Origin: Erpobdella octoculata
Lineage: Eukaryota; Annelida; Clitellata; Hirudinida; Erpobdellidae
Length of the DNA: 64,000 nucleotides
Reading direction: 5' to 3'
Assembly (NCBI GenBank): GCA_963978895.1
Contig: OZ022238.1
Span: 7,304,066 to 7,368,065 of the forward strand
The position numbers and the translations under genes were made by a program. Numbering within the stretch: the first letter of the stretch is position 1; each line of letters begins with the position of its first letter. Positions 31,095 through 42,281 of the stretch are shown here, in pieces. The notes below the pieces were generated by a model. It searched no databases. It was not told where the DNA came from and saw only the letters and a program-made list of their open reading frames with translations.

Positions 31095-31136
31095 GACCCT
31101 GATGATGGCTGACATAGCTGAAACGGTCCGTCGGTC
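31095..31136 (+). ncRNA. Hammerhead ribozyme of the Penelope-like element (copy 1)
   Basis: Core CTGATGA at 31099-31105, GAAA at 31120-31123, and a GTC cleavage triplet ending at 31132. Stem I: GACC 31095-31098 with GGTC 31133-31136. Stem II: GGCT 31107-31110 with AGCT 31116-31119 (one G-U pair). Stem III: ACGG with CCGT around a single T. One unpaired U sits between CTGATGA and stem II, as in the other two copies. Hammerheads with very short stem III in Penelope-like terminal repeats are described; cleavage would be after C31132. Confidence 0.85.
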
Positions 31137-31292
31137 TGACAATAAAATTTTAATGGAAAAGTTTTTGGCTAATTGTAGTCTCGAACAGCGAATTTTATAC
31201 CGAAAAGTCGAGAATTTGGCTCGAAAAGTTGTTTCTGCCAAATAGGGAGTTGTGTTTCTTAGAGCATGTCTCAAAGATAAATTGAATCCACA

Positions 31293-31307
31293 GTATATGT
31301 ATATGTA

Positions 31308-31363
<56 letters not shown>

Positions 31364-32363
31364 CGTATACGTATACGTATATACATATATACATATATAC
31401 ATATATACATATATACATATATACATATATACATATATACATATATACATATATACATATATACATATATACATATATACATATATACATATATACATAT
31501 ATACATATATACATATATACATATATACATATATACATATATACATATATACATATATACATATATACATATATACATATATACATATATACATATATAC
31601 ATATATACATATATACATATATACATATATACATATATACATATATACATATATACATATATACATATATACATATATACATATATACATATATACATAT
31701 ATACATATATACATATATACATATATACATATATACATATATACATATATACATATATACATATATACATATATACATATATACATATATACATATATAC
31801 ATATATACATATATACATATATACATATATACATATATACATATATACATATATACATATATACATATATACATATATACATATATACATATATACATAT
31901 ATACATATATACATATATACATATATACATATATACATATATACATATATACATATATACATATATACATATATACATATATACATATATACATATATAC
32001 ATATATACATATATACATATATACATATATACATATATACATATATACATATATACATATATACATATATACATATATACATATATACATATATACATAT
32101 ATACATATATACATATATACATATATACATATATACATATATACATATATACATATATACATATATACATATATACATATATACATATATACATATATAC
32201 ATATATACATATATACATATATACATATATACATATATACATATATACATATATACATATATACATATATACATATATACATATATACATATATACATAT
32301 ATACATATATACATATATACATATATACATATATACATATATACATATATACATATATACATC
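31293..32363. repeat. (TATGTG)n then (ATATACAT)n octamer array
   Basis: A TATGTG hexamer block (31293-31377) passes through TATACG units into about 123 near-perfect ATATACAT octamers. All six frames are open across such an octamer, so the long reading frames are not genes. Confidence 0.97.
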
Positions 32364-33907
32364 TATATATATAAAAGAACATGTCCTGACTGACTGACTG
32401 ATGACTGACTGATAATCAACGCCGAGCTCAAACGCCTCATCCTAGGAACGTGAAATTTAGAACTTATATTACTTTTATAGCGTAAACATCCGCTAAGAAA
32501 GGATTTTTGAAAATTTTGCTCCTGAGGGGAAAAAACTGGAAAACAAACTTTTTTCTAAAACAATGTATATCTCGAAAACCAAAAATGAGGAGATTTTGAA
32601 ATTTGGTATATAGATTCTTTTTAAAAAATAAAAAGATACGTGTTTTACCATTTTTTGAAAATTCGGTTTCCCGGACCTCAAATGTGGGTTGGAAAATTGG
32701 GTTATTTGGTTTTTAAAGTAGCTTCTACTCAAAAACTGTTAATGCTACAGGAGTAAAAATTAGTATTTAGTTTTTACTCCAAAAATAATGAAATACGTGT
32801 TTTAGCATTTTTTGAAAATTTGGTTTCCAGGACTTCAAATGTGGGGTGGAAAATAGGGCTAATTGTCTTTTATAGTAACTGCTACTCAAAAACAGTAAAT
32901 ACCACAAATGTAAAAATTATTATTTAGTTTCTTTTCTAAAAATAAAGATATACGTGTTTCACCATTTTTTACAAATTTTGTTTCCCGGACCTCAAATGTG
33001 GGTTGGAAAATTGGGTTATTTGGTTTTTAAAGTAGCTTCTACTCAAAAACTGTTAATGCTACAAAAGTAAAAATTAGAATTTAGTTTCTACTCTAAAAAT
33101 AATGATATACAGGTTTCACAATTTTTTGAAAATTTGGTTTCCAGGACTTCAAATGTGGGGTGGAAATTAGGGTTATTTGGTTTTTAAAGTAACTGCTACT
33201 CAACAACTGTAATTGCCACAGATGTAAAAATTAATACTTAGTATCTACTCAAAAAAAAAGATATACGTGTTTCATCATTTTTTGGGTTATTTGGTTTTTA
33301 AAGTAGCTGCTACTCAAAAACTGTTAATGCTACAGAAGTAAAAATTAATATTTAGTTTCTACTCCAAAAATAATGAAATACGTGTTTTAGCATTTTTTGA
33401 AAATTTTGTTTCCAGGACTTCAAATGTGGGGTGGAAATAAGGGTTAATTGATTTCAAAATAACTGCTACTCACAAACTGTAAATGCTACAAATGTAAAAA
33501 TTAGTATTTTGAAGTTTTGTGCCGGTTAAAAGTAGCTAAGTCCAGTTTATCATCGGCCGGGCCAAGCCGTTATTTTAGAGTCTTCACACGGGTCATGCCA
33601 AACCTTAAATCAAAGTGGGACGGGCCGAGGTTTTTCACCAAGTATATAGATATTTTAGTGATTTTAGGGTCTTCAGTTTGGCCGGGCCAAACCTGAGGTC
33701 ATCAAGTATATAGAACTTCTAGGCCTGTAAAAATGGGCCGGGCCTAATTCAGACGGGCTGTGCCGGGCCAGGAGTTTGGGTTTTTAAAACGGGCTGGGCT
33801 AATTTGTCGACGGGCCGAGCCGAGACCTAAAAAAATGATCTCTACTATGGATGCACGGTTCAAACTCTCTAATTTCATGCGAGCGAAGCCGCTACGGGCA
33901 CTGCTAG
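32364..33907 (+). mobile_element. Helitron-like non-autonomous element inserted in the octamer array
   Basis: Begins TCTATATATATAAAAG and ends ...GCACTGCTAG followed by T, with octamer array on both sides. TC at the 5' end and CTAG at the 3' end fit a Helitron derivative. Near the 5' end are tgactgactgactgatgact and the family word gtgaaatttag. The 3' part contains gcgaagccgc, a word able to form a small hairpin just before the terminus. The interior has a 158-bp tandem repeat and GGGCCGGGCC-like palindromes. No Rep/helicase gene. Confidence 0.6.
32640..33500 (+). repeat. Tandem repeat of about 158 bp inside the Helitron-like element
   Basis: The landmark tttcc(a/c)ggac(t/c)tcaaatgtggg recurs near 32666, 32821, 32981, 33139 and 33409, spaced 155-160 bases, with one internally deleted unit near 33270. 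Alternate units share sub-variants (acctcaaatgtgggttgg versus acttcaaatgtggggtgg), suggesting duplication of pairs. Confidence 0.85.
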
Positions 33908-34205
33908 TATATACATATATACATATATACATATATACATATATACATATATACATATATACATATATACATATATACATATATACATATATACATATAT
34001 ACATATATACATATATACATATATACATATATACATATATACATATATACATATATACATATATACATATATACATATATACATATATACATATATACAT
34101 ATATACATATATACATATATACATATATACATATATACATATATACATATATACATATATACATATATACATGTATACATATATACATATATACATATAT
34201 ACATA
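33908..34205. repeat. (ATATACAT)n array, right side of the Helitron-like insertion
   Basis: About 37 octamers with one substitution (CATGTATAC near 34172). Same unit as 31378-32363. Confidence 0.97.
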
Positions 34206-34430
34206 TTTTTCAAATAATTAGGAACAAGATGTTCTTTCAAACACGCTTTATTAAAGACTATGGCCCATTTCTTATTACAAACTTTTTCTATCAAACGTGA
34301 AACTTTTCGAAAATCGGAAATACCAAGACACTTTTGAACCAACTGGTATATATTTTTATTAATGTTATGGTCATGAGCTGACCTGCAGGTTTCGGCTTTA
34401 TTAGCCATCATCAGAACTCATAAAACTAAT
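34206..34430 (-). mobile_element. Penelope-like terminal-repeat remnant
   Basis: Minus strand: a hammerhead ribozyme, then about 165 bases whose best frame reads [13 protein letters not shown] and [10 protein letters not shown], then the octamer array. The order and the AxCLK...PxY peptide match the right terminal repeat of the element at 29531-31273 and the remnant at 50395-50570. No RT or endonuclease remains. Confidence 0.75.
34373..34421 (-). ncRNA. Hammerhead ribozyme (copy 2)
   Basis: Minus strand, from 34421: stem I ATGAGTT pairs with AGCTCAT over seven pairs including one G-U. CTGATGA is followed by an unpaired U, stem II GGCT/AGCC with loop AATAA, then GAAA. Stem III is the perfect ACCT-GC-AGGT. 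The cleavage triplet is GTC, with cleavage after the C at 34380. All core residues are present. Confidence 0.87.
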
Positions 34431-35713
34431 TTACAGCTACAACGAAAATATATAAAGTGGTGTGGCGAGACATATCAGATATGTTTACACATCAATCGAG
34501 GTCAAAGTACAAAGAAGAGTAAAAGCAAATTATGAAAACCGCTAAGAAACAACCAAATTTTTTGCCTCGGAGTAAATAATTAAACAAAAAATAGACAAAA
34601 AATAAGAAAAAATAAAAAATTACATGTGCTAAAATATACAACCAAATTAAGTAGTAAAATATAACTATTAAAAGAAAATTACTAATAAAAGCAAAGAGGT
34701 AAAATAATAAAATAAGAATTTAAAGCTACAATTCAAAGATAATAGGATATCGATAAAATTGAGAGTTTAATTAAAAGTTGAAAATGATCAACGTCTACGT
34801 ATAGTAATATTACCATAGATATCTAGATAGGCTATATAGGCTTATTTGCGGTTTTTGTTTGGTTTTACGCGCGCAGGGGAGTTTTAGTTTGTGCCTCCTG
34901 ACTGACCATAGACAAGAGATTTGTTTACATTTGTCTACACCGGCGGCTTGCCTTACTTCGATAAGCAATTCATTCCAATTTTGCAGTTAACTATTATAAA
35001 GCAATGACAGCGCGTTATTTTTTCAATATTTGTTTATCATAGATTAATTTATGACTTTCTATCAAAATTTCTTTGTTTCTTCAGCGCATGCTTTAATTGT
35101 TTTTGACAGAAGTGACTTTTATAAATTCCCTTGAATCTTTTGATTTAAACTTTAAAACCATAACATTTTAAGAAAATGCTTTTATCTGAAGATAACTGAT
35201 AGTCATATGTATCTATTTTATGTTAATAGTTTAAGTTTCAGCATAAAATCTGAATTCATGTCTTCAAAGACATTTTCTTAAAAGAGATATCTTAGACTAG
35301 ACTTAGAACTAAATCCTGACTAGATTAGATTAGCAATAATAGTTACTGGCTTTTTCTAAAGTACATAATACTTTTTAGAATTAACATAGGTTATTGAAGT
35401 CACTACCAATTCTTCTTTGCCCTGAAATGAATCTACCTGAGACGATTACATTTATTTACCTAGTTTTTAAGCAAGTAAAAAGCACTATGCCAACTATTGA
35501 GTTTATATTTATTCCTTTTCACTTTGCGATTACATTTGTGTAGTATCAGTTCAGTACACAGTTTCCAATAATGTTGAAATAGATTTGCAAAAAACTGAGG
35601 CAACAAACTATGATTTTACAAGTGTTTTTATTAATACAATAAATTCTATTTGGCTTTTCAATGAACAAAAACTGAAAATGGCACAAAAAATTGAAAATGT
35701 AAGTTACTGTCCA
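34431..35713. other. No gene recognised
   Basis: AT-rich sequence. The first 150 bases may be Penelope 3' UTR by position. The right end may include the untranslated 3' part of the P-like transposon that is read leftward from 38.5 kb. Confidence 0.35.
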
Positions 35714-38545
35714 CTAAATAAAATTGTTTTTGTTACTTAAACCTGAACTTTTAAGGTTTTGTGTATTAATTTTTGCTCGCTGATATTGTCTTAACTTGGA
35801 AAACTCATAAACGATCGACTTAAGCAGCAGATAGGAATGATTGTCAATGCCATCCTGCGTATCTCTTATATGATCCCCCAGGTTAAAAATATCTTTGGAT
35901 CCAATTGATGTTAATGTTTGGCGAATAAGTTCTTTTATTTTAATTTCATCTTTGGCATTTGTGGCTGATACATGTTGTCTTAAAAATTTTTCTGCTGTCT
36001 GACATACCTAAAAAAAAAAGTGTTTTTTAATACCATATTTATAAATAACAAATCTTAATTTTATCTTACTTTTATAACTCCAGAAGAAGGAAAGACATGA
36101 CCACCTTTATTTTTCACCACTAGCAGCTGCAGTCCTATTTCATGTCCTTGGTTCTTGTGCTCATCAACTAAACTGTATCTATAAAATTGAAAATATTATT
36201 TAGTACTAAAAACACAGGAAACCAAAATTTATGACTGTAACAATTTATAATTTGAACCTGCAAACATTACATTCCAGTTTTTTAAATAGCTTGGATACAA
36301 TCCAACCAGCTATGTAGATAATTACATTTTCTATCAAGACTTGAGCAAGCTCTGAGTCGATTCCATAATCACCTGGTTTTTCAAACACTTCTTCATAAAT
36401 GTTGCCTGTTTAATAAATAAGCAAATAATTAAGATTGGTACCAGCAAAAGAAATAACAATGAAAAGTTTATTACAAATTTCTTTTCTTTCTTTGTGAAGA
36501 TAATCAAGATAAGAAGTTTCATCTTGCGGCATCACATTCCCTGCCTGAATATTGCATCTAGATAAAATTCATCTGAAAATGGATTGAAATTGGTATGTGG
36601 TTGGGTTGTTGTTCGATCTCCCTAGAAAATGTTAATTCTAATTAATATTTGTCCACTTATAACAAATTGTTTTTATACAACCTGCTCGTCTGACTGCCGC
36701 AAAGAATAGTTCAAGATGATCTTGGCTGAACTTATAAGTCAAAACATGGCTTTGACACTTGAGTAGGTTTCTGGCTATTTGAAGGATTGATTCAATGTCA
36801 ATAACAAATCCTTTAAGACCCATCTGCCTAAAATGATGTTAATTATATAGATTGCTTTTAGTTTTTCAGCAAAACATTATCAAAAACATACTTTTTGTCT
36901 TGAATAATAAGGATTCCACGAGGAGATTTTAGCTGAAGTAAGTAGTTTCTTAAACTCAGAAGACGTTGCTCAAACAATGCAAAATTTTGCAGTGTTAATG
37001 GTCCCTTGAAAGATGGTGCATTGGGATTTTTGCTATTGAAAATATCAAATAAACAGTCTATTGCTTCTATAAATTCTACAGTCGGTGCCACGTCTTCAAA
37101 ACCTGCCATTTTACATCGATTCATCAATTTTAAAGCTGCAGCAACAGATGAGCTTAATGTTTGAGCTGCCAGTTTCACTTTCATCTTCTGATTTTTAAAA
37201 TTGATATGTTGCTTGGTAAGTTTGTTAGCTGCTCTGAGTCCAGCTTCTTGTTGAATACCATCAAGTTGTGATATGTGAGACCACTTTATTGCACCAGAAG
37301 AAGAGAAAATAGTGTGGTATGCAGAAAATAAATTTCTCACTAGTTTCAGCATGTGACATGCATCAAAAATTATATATATTTTCCTGTTGCTTGATGAGCA
37401 AAACCATGTTTTTAAAGATCTTGTAAAATCTAACTTACACCCAAGCAGTTTCACCATTGTAACATTTGCAGGTAAGCCATCCATGACTAAAGAAATCACC
37501 TGGGGATTATTTTCAATTAATTTATTATTTTTGTTTTGCAATGAAAAACATATAAGTTACTTACCGAAATTCCTATGCTTTCTAATTTATCAATTGCATA
37601 CAAAACCAAATCTTTCTGAATTATGGCTGGCAGTCCATTGGTGCAATAATAAGCAATAGGCATTTTCCAATAGCCCGTTGTACCAACGAGCAAAAACACC
37701 AAAACTGGATCCACAACCTACAACATTAGATATTACTAACCAAATATAACTTTAAAATGTTAAAGTCTAAAGGACTCACCCAAATCAACGAATCCTGACA
37801 TGGTACCACTCTGGCTATCAAAAGTGATATGTTTATGAATAGCCATAGAATCAATCATAAGATTGCAGTTACTGTACTCTTCTGGTTTCTGGATTTTAAG
37901 ACTGGCCAAAGTATTTAGGACCTGAGAATTAAAGCCAGGTCTGGCATCTGTGCTTTCTAACCATCTAAACAACCAAGCAAAAATATAATAAGAGTATAAA
38001 ATTAAGAAAAAACATTATTTTAATGCTATCCAGCCATTCAATTCAAATTAAACAAAACAAGTGCATATATAATAAAGTTTTACCTTCTTAAAGTCCTTGG
38101 ACTAGGCAAACTGATGCCTGATGATCTGAGGTAGTCATAAGCCTTTGGTCCATATAAATGTAAAGTTATTGCAAATTTTTTCTGTTCTTCAGTATACTCT
38201 TTAGAACCATTAGACAACAAGTGAACAGGAAAACCTTAGAATTTTATGTAAATAAAATATAACTATATAAATATGTATATCTGAATTTGTTCAATAAAGA
38301 TAATTTATATTTATACTTGACGTTTTTAGCTGGCAGTTTAGTTTTCTGTTGATGTCACGTAATTGCTTCATCTCATATTTCAATTTCAATAACGGAAAAC
38401 TGGTTACACGCTTCATGACAACAAAGTAATGAAACGGATGTATGACCCTTTTAAGTTTTAAGCTTTGTGGCCTTGCCTTCTTTAAATTTAAGTCAGAGTC
38501 TTTAATGATTTTACTTTGTTTACAAACAGCGACAGGATATATGAG
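35714..38545 (-). pseudogene. P-element/THAP9-like transposase, degenerate, multi-exon
   Basis: Likely exons on the minus strand: about 38545-38317, 38234-38084, 37964-37780, 37717-37565, 37499-36892, 36827-36682, about 36625-36470, 36405-36258, 36178-36070 and 36007-35714. Recognisable P/THAP9 blocks in order: a leucine-rich helix (YEMKQLRDINRKLNCQL); FAITLHLYGPKAYDYLR; SLPSPRTLRRW; PGFNSQVLNTL; MIDSMAIHKHITFD; VFLLVGTTGYWKMPIAYY; SLVMDGLPAN; DACHMLKLVRN; FSQDHLELFFAAVRRAG; NNNPTTYQFQ; IENVIIYIAGWIVSKL. Such enzymes cut and paste DNA with 8-bp duplications and GTP as cofactor. The N-terminal THAP zinc finger was not found. A TGA stop lies at 36569-36571, and the phase does not match across the 37780/37717 junction, so the gene is broken. 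Confidence 0.85.
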
Positions 38546-38579
38546 CTCGGGAAGTCAATTAACACTAAGTATAGTTCTT

Positions 38580-39556
38580 GGTAATCTTTCCCACGGACGG
38601 CCCGTGTGGCGGATTAATACATAATTCTCGGCTATAATTAACTATAAACACGATGAAAAGTAAACACTAGTTTAAAAATTATGATAATTTGTATAAATAA
38701 TTTATTTAAAATGTTATACAAAATTATTTTAATTAAATAAATAATTTAATTATAATTTAAAAAATTTTACATAGAAAAAATTTGAGTTTTAAGGAAAAGT
38801 GTAAACGAATGAATCGCGTAGCGTGTTATATAACGTTATAACTATTACCACGGCGGTAGGCGCCGGTATGCGATCTTTTTATTAATTTTATTTTTTACAC
38901 TATATAGTATATTCAAACTCAGAATTTGTACCTTTATTTAAAATATTAGTAAAATTTAAAAAAAATTATATTGAAACTTTTTATGCGACTACCTAGGTTA
39001 GGGGTAGGGATAGGGTTATGGGTAGGGTTAGGAGTAGGGTTAGGAGTAGGGTTAGGAGTAGGGTAAGGGGTAGGGTTAAGGGTAGGGTAAGGTTAGGGTT
39101 AGGGGTAGAGTTTCATTTTAATACGGGATTGCAATTTTACAGATTGCAATCACGGCGAACCGCCGGGGCAATAGCAGCGACCTTATATAAATTGACTATC
39201 GGGGTTTACTTCGTTCGTTGTTTCTCTCGCTTTTTGTTCTTTATCGTTTTACATAGAAAAAGTTTTAAAATTTAAATTTAATTTTTTTTATAACTGAGTT
39301 TGTTTTTTAAATAAAATTTTATTATAAACTAATTTTTTTTTTTTTATTCATACGATCATCGTACCTCACCACTCACAACTACGATGTAAATAGTGCTTGG
39401 AAGGGTACTACTTACCGTTTTCAAAGTCTCTCAAATTACGATAAATATTTTTTTTTTAAATTAAATTTGGTATTAAATTTGTTTTTTAGGTTATTGTAAC
39501 AAAATAAAAATAATACGACTATTTTTCGGCACGGGCCGTCCGTAGGAAAGATTACC
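38580..39556. mobile_element. 977-bp non-autonomous DNA transposon with 27-bp inverted repeats and 8-bp target duplication
   Basis: Left end GGTAATCTTTCC.ACGGACG... (38580-38606) is the complement of 39530-39556 with one mismatch in 27. TAGTTCTT directly flanks both ends (38572-38579 and 39557-39564), an exact 8-bp target duplication. Eight-base duplications occur in the hAT and P superfamilies. The interior is AT-rich, has no transposase, and carries a telomere-like tract. It sits just upstream of the P-like transposase exons. Confidence 0.92.
38998..39113 (+). repeat. Interstitial telomere-like (TTAGGG-variant) tract
   Basis: Repeated TAGGGTTAGGAG, TAGGGGTAGGG and AGGGTTAGGG words, about 18 variant G-rich units on the plus strand, inside the 977-bp MITE. 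Such a G-rich strand can form G-quadruplexes. Confidence 0.85.
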
Positions 39557-39824
39557 TAGTTCTTATACAGGTTTTTCAAATAAAAAACACAGCAACATCT
39601 ACAAAAAAACTAGAGCTTTAGCAGATTTCTCAGGTATCGTCATAATACACCGGCAACAAATATCGCTCAAATGAGCAAATGTAAACAAGCTCAGGTTGAA
39701 AATGGCAGCTTTCAAATTGTGCCGGAAATAGATTGATATGTCCCATCTATATATCTATGAATATTACAGTTATCGATCAAATGCGGACACATCGCACCAG
39801 TCCCATCACCATCACACAGGTCAG

Positions 39825-39900
39825 TATATACATATATACATATATACATATATACATATATACATATATACATATATACATATATACATATATACATATA
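39825..39900. repeat. Short (ATATACAT)n array
   Basis: About nine octamers directly abutting the 3' end of the CR1-like element that is read on the minus strand. Confidence 0.95.
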
Positions 39901-42281
39901 AGTTTAAGTTTATTTGGATTTCAAGCGCCCTTTTGTGTAACACCTCAGGGCTCCTTTTACAATAAAATCAACAAAACAAAACAATAAAAATAAAACAAAA
40001 AAAAGTAATATAAAACACAAAAATCAGCATGTCAGGAAAAATGAAATAATTTCTCTCTGATCATCAATTTGGATAGGATTTCGCAAACAGAAATGTCTTT
40101 AGCTCGGCCTTGAATAAACTCAATGTAGTGGCTTCTCGGATGCTGGCAGGCAACATGTTCCATGTTGCCGGTCCTGCTATACTGAAGGCTCGACTGCCGT
40201 AAGTTTTTGTTCGAGTTATGGGAACAACTAGATCACCACGACTAGCAGATCTGTGACGAGATAAGTAAGAATTTTTATCAGACACAGTGACACACAGCTC
40301 TTGCAAATATGAGGGGGCTTCGCCATGGAGCGCCTTGTAGACTAAAGTCCCAATTTTGAAAGTAATTCGCTCAGAGATACGCAGCCACCGGAGTTCAGTT
40401 TTCATTATTGCAGTCACATGATCATGTTTCTTTAGTCCACCAAAAAGACGAGCAGCTGCATTTTGAATACGTTGAATCTTTCCAACAGCACTAAGAGGTA
40501 AGCCTGTAAATAGAGAGTTGCAGTAGTCAAGTCTACTTACAACAAACGAATGCAGCAGGAGACGTGTTGCTTCACTTGTCAGAGACCTTCGTATGGTTCT
40601 AAGTTGTCGTAGTTGGAAAAAACAGGTTTTTGACAGTTTAGATATATGATCTTTCATGGAAAGCTCAGAATCGACATAAACACCTAGGTTTCGAACAACT
40701 TCTGTGGGGGCAACCAAAGCCCCAGCAACTAACAAGGCTTTTGCTTTACTCTGTTGCAACTTTGATCTTGCACCTATCCAGATTAATTCAGTCTTAACGC
40801 CATTCAGTTTTAGACGGTTAGAAGCCATCCACTGTTCAATGTTCTCTATGCAGGGCAATAAGCGAAGGTGAACATTCTCCGCATCATCAACAGAGCAGTG
40901 AACATATGTTTGGGTGTCGTCGGCATAGCAGTGTCCCTCGAGTCCAGAACGATGAATAATTTCAAGTAAATCAGTGGTGTACAATAGAAAGAGTAGTGGG
41001 CCCAAGACTGATCCCTGGGGTACTCCACTACTAAGCGACACGGACAATGACAAGTTCCCACCCACACTAACCCGTTGCGTGCGGTTAGTTAAATATGAAA
41101 TAATCCATTTTAAGACAACTCCACAGATGCCATGAGTTTTTTCAAGTCTCTCAATAAGGATTCCATGGTCAACAGTATCAAATGCGGCACTCAGATCTAA
41201 GAGACTCAGTAGCGACACCTTACCACTATCAGTAGCAACTGCCAGATCATTCACTACTTTGAGTAGTGCAGATTCTGTAGAGTAAAACCGGCGATACGCA
41301 GATTGGTTCGATGGGAGACTGCAAGAAAGACCTAGATGTACATTCAATCGTTTAGCAACAATCCGCTCTACCAGTTTGGACATAAAGGTCAGGTTAGAGA
41401 CTGGTCGATAGCTCTTCATGTCAGCAGGGTCAAGTCCGTCTTTGTTAATAAGCGGAGTGACAAGTGCTGACTTCTGACTAGCAGGAAAATATCCTTCTTG
41501 TAAAGATCGAGTGCACATCAAAGCGACAAAAAATGCAATGTGGACACAACATTTTTTGATAATCCAAGTAGGGGATGGATCCAGTGAACAATATTTGTTC
41601 GGAGCAGCCATTATCAATTTTATTATCTCATCAGCCGTGACTGGTTGGAATTCATCCATGAACAACGTGCTGGTCAAAAGTATAGATGGTGGCTTTGCAA
41701 GCGCTGTATGTGTTCTAACTTGCTCTACCTTGTCTTGAAAAAACCTCACAAACTGGTCTGGAGTAATAGAAGAGCTCACATTAGATGAAGACTTTTCTTT
41801 ACCAAGAAGTGTTGACAAGTTACTCCAGAGCTTTTTTGGAGCTTTCTGATTAACGGCAATCCTGGCTTCCCAGTATTCATGCTCTTTTCTCTGGAACAAA
41901 TATCGCATGGTCCGCAAGCCGTCAATCCATATAGATTTACTCGCCGTTGTGTGATGCCGACGATAAATCCGTTCAAGTCGTCTCGTGGACCGCTTAAATG
42001 CCCGGCATTCACTATCAAACCATGGCGTTAGTAGATTTCGAGGTTTTCTTTTGATTAACGTAAACGGAGCGTGATTATCGAGAAGCTTTGATAGAGTAGA
42101 TGAATAGCACTGGAAAAGTTCATCAGTTGAATGATGATCAAAATTTTCTGGATTATGACAAAGTTCACTCAAACGTAAATCAGTCAGGAATGCATTATAA
42201 TCAAATCTCTTCCATGAACGTCCCCAAAAAGTGGCAACAGGCTTAGTTGGTTTTTGGAGTGGAAGTCGAAACAATAGCATT
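39901..42281 (-). mobile_element. CR1/L2-like non-LTR retrotransposon, 5'-truncated
   Basis: The minus-strand element lacks the 5' UTR, ORF1 and apurinic endonuclease. Its 3' UTR (40063-39901) is T/A-rich and ends in aaataaacttaaactt, joining octamer repeats directly. The 5' truncation point at 42281 also joins octamer repeats. CR1/L2 elements typically end in short tandem repeats rather than poly(A), which fits. Confidence 0.85.
40064..42280 (-). CDS. Non-LTR reverse transcriptase (CR1/L2-like), N-terminally truncated ORF2
   Basis: An uninterrupted 738-codon frame. RT motifs in order: YRPVSNLTFMSKLVERIV, STESALLKV, LLDLSAAFDTVDH, SSGVPQGSVLGPLLF, the catalytic HCYADDTQTYVH (about residue 450), and the C-terminal RLDYCNSLF, GLKKHDHVT and PATWNMLP blocks typical of CR1/L2-type ORF2. 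It would catalyse target-primed reverse transcription, but the endonuclease is missing. The first Met is simply the first one after the truncation and not a true start. The absence of stops over 2.2 kb argues for a recent insertion. Confidence 0.92.
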   Translation of the reverse strand: MLLFRLPLQKPTKPVATFWGRSWKRFDYNAFLTDLRLSELCHNPENFDHHSTDELFQCYSSTLSKLLDNHAPFTLIKRKPRNLLTPWFDSECRAFKRSTRRLERIYRRHHTTASKSIWIDGLRTMRYLFQRKEHEYWEARIAVNQKAPKKLWSNLSTLLGKEKSSSNVSSSITPDQFVRFFQDKVEQVRTHTALAKPPSILLTSTLFMDEFQPVTADEIIKLIMAAPNKYCSLDPSPTWIIKKCCVHIAFFVALMCTRSLQEGYFPASQKSALVTPLINKDGLDPADMKSYRPVSNLTFMSKLVERIVAKRLNVHLGLSCSLPSNQSAYRRFYSTESALLKVVNDLAVATDSGKVSLLSLLDLSAAFDTVDHGILIERLEKTHGICGVVLKWIISYLTNRTQRVSVGGNLSLSVSLSSGVPQGSVLGPLLFLLYTTDLLEIIHRSGLEGHCYADDTQTYVHCSVDDAENVHLRLLPCIENIEQWMASNRLKLNGVKTELIWIGARSKLQQSKAKALLVAGALVAPTEVVRNLGVYVDSELSMKDHISKLSKTCFFQLRQLRTIRRSLTSEATRLLLHSFVVSRLDYCNSLFTGLPLSAVGKIQRIQNAAARLFGGLKKHDHVTAIMKTELRWLRISERITFKIGTLVYKALHGEAPSYLQELCVTVSDKNSYLSRHRSASRGDLVVPITRTKTYGSRAFSIAGPATWNMLPASIREATTLSLFKAELKTFLFAKSYPN

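Larger units (their letters stand above)
29531..31273 (+). mobile_element. Penelope-like retroelement, 5'-truncated, with inverted terminal repeats
   Basis: Positions 29531-29608 and about 31190-31273 are inverted complements (about 80 bases, a few mismatches; shared core gccaaattctcgacttttcg). This is the inverted pseudo-LTR arrangement described for Penelope-like elements. Between them lie the C-terminal part of the reverse transcriptase, a GIY-YIG endonuclease and a hammerhead ribozyme. Microsatellites touch both outer ends. Most of the reverse transcriptase is missing on the 5' side. Confidence 0.88.

Noticed and set aside
31038..32397. Very long open frames (up to about 440 codons) on both strands
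   Set aside because: They are generated by the stop-free octamer ATATACAT and encode only IYIYTYIH or MYICIYVY repeats.
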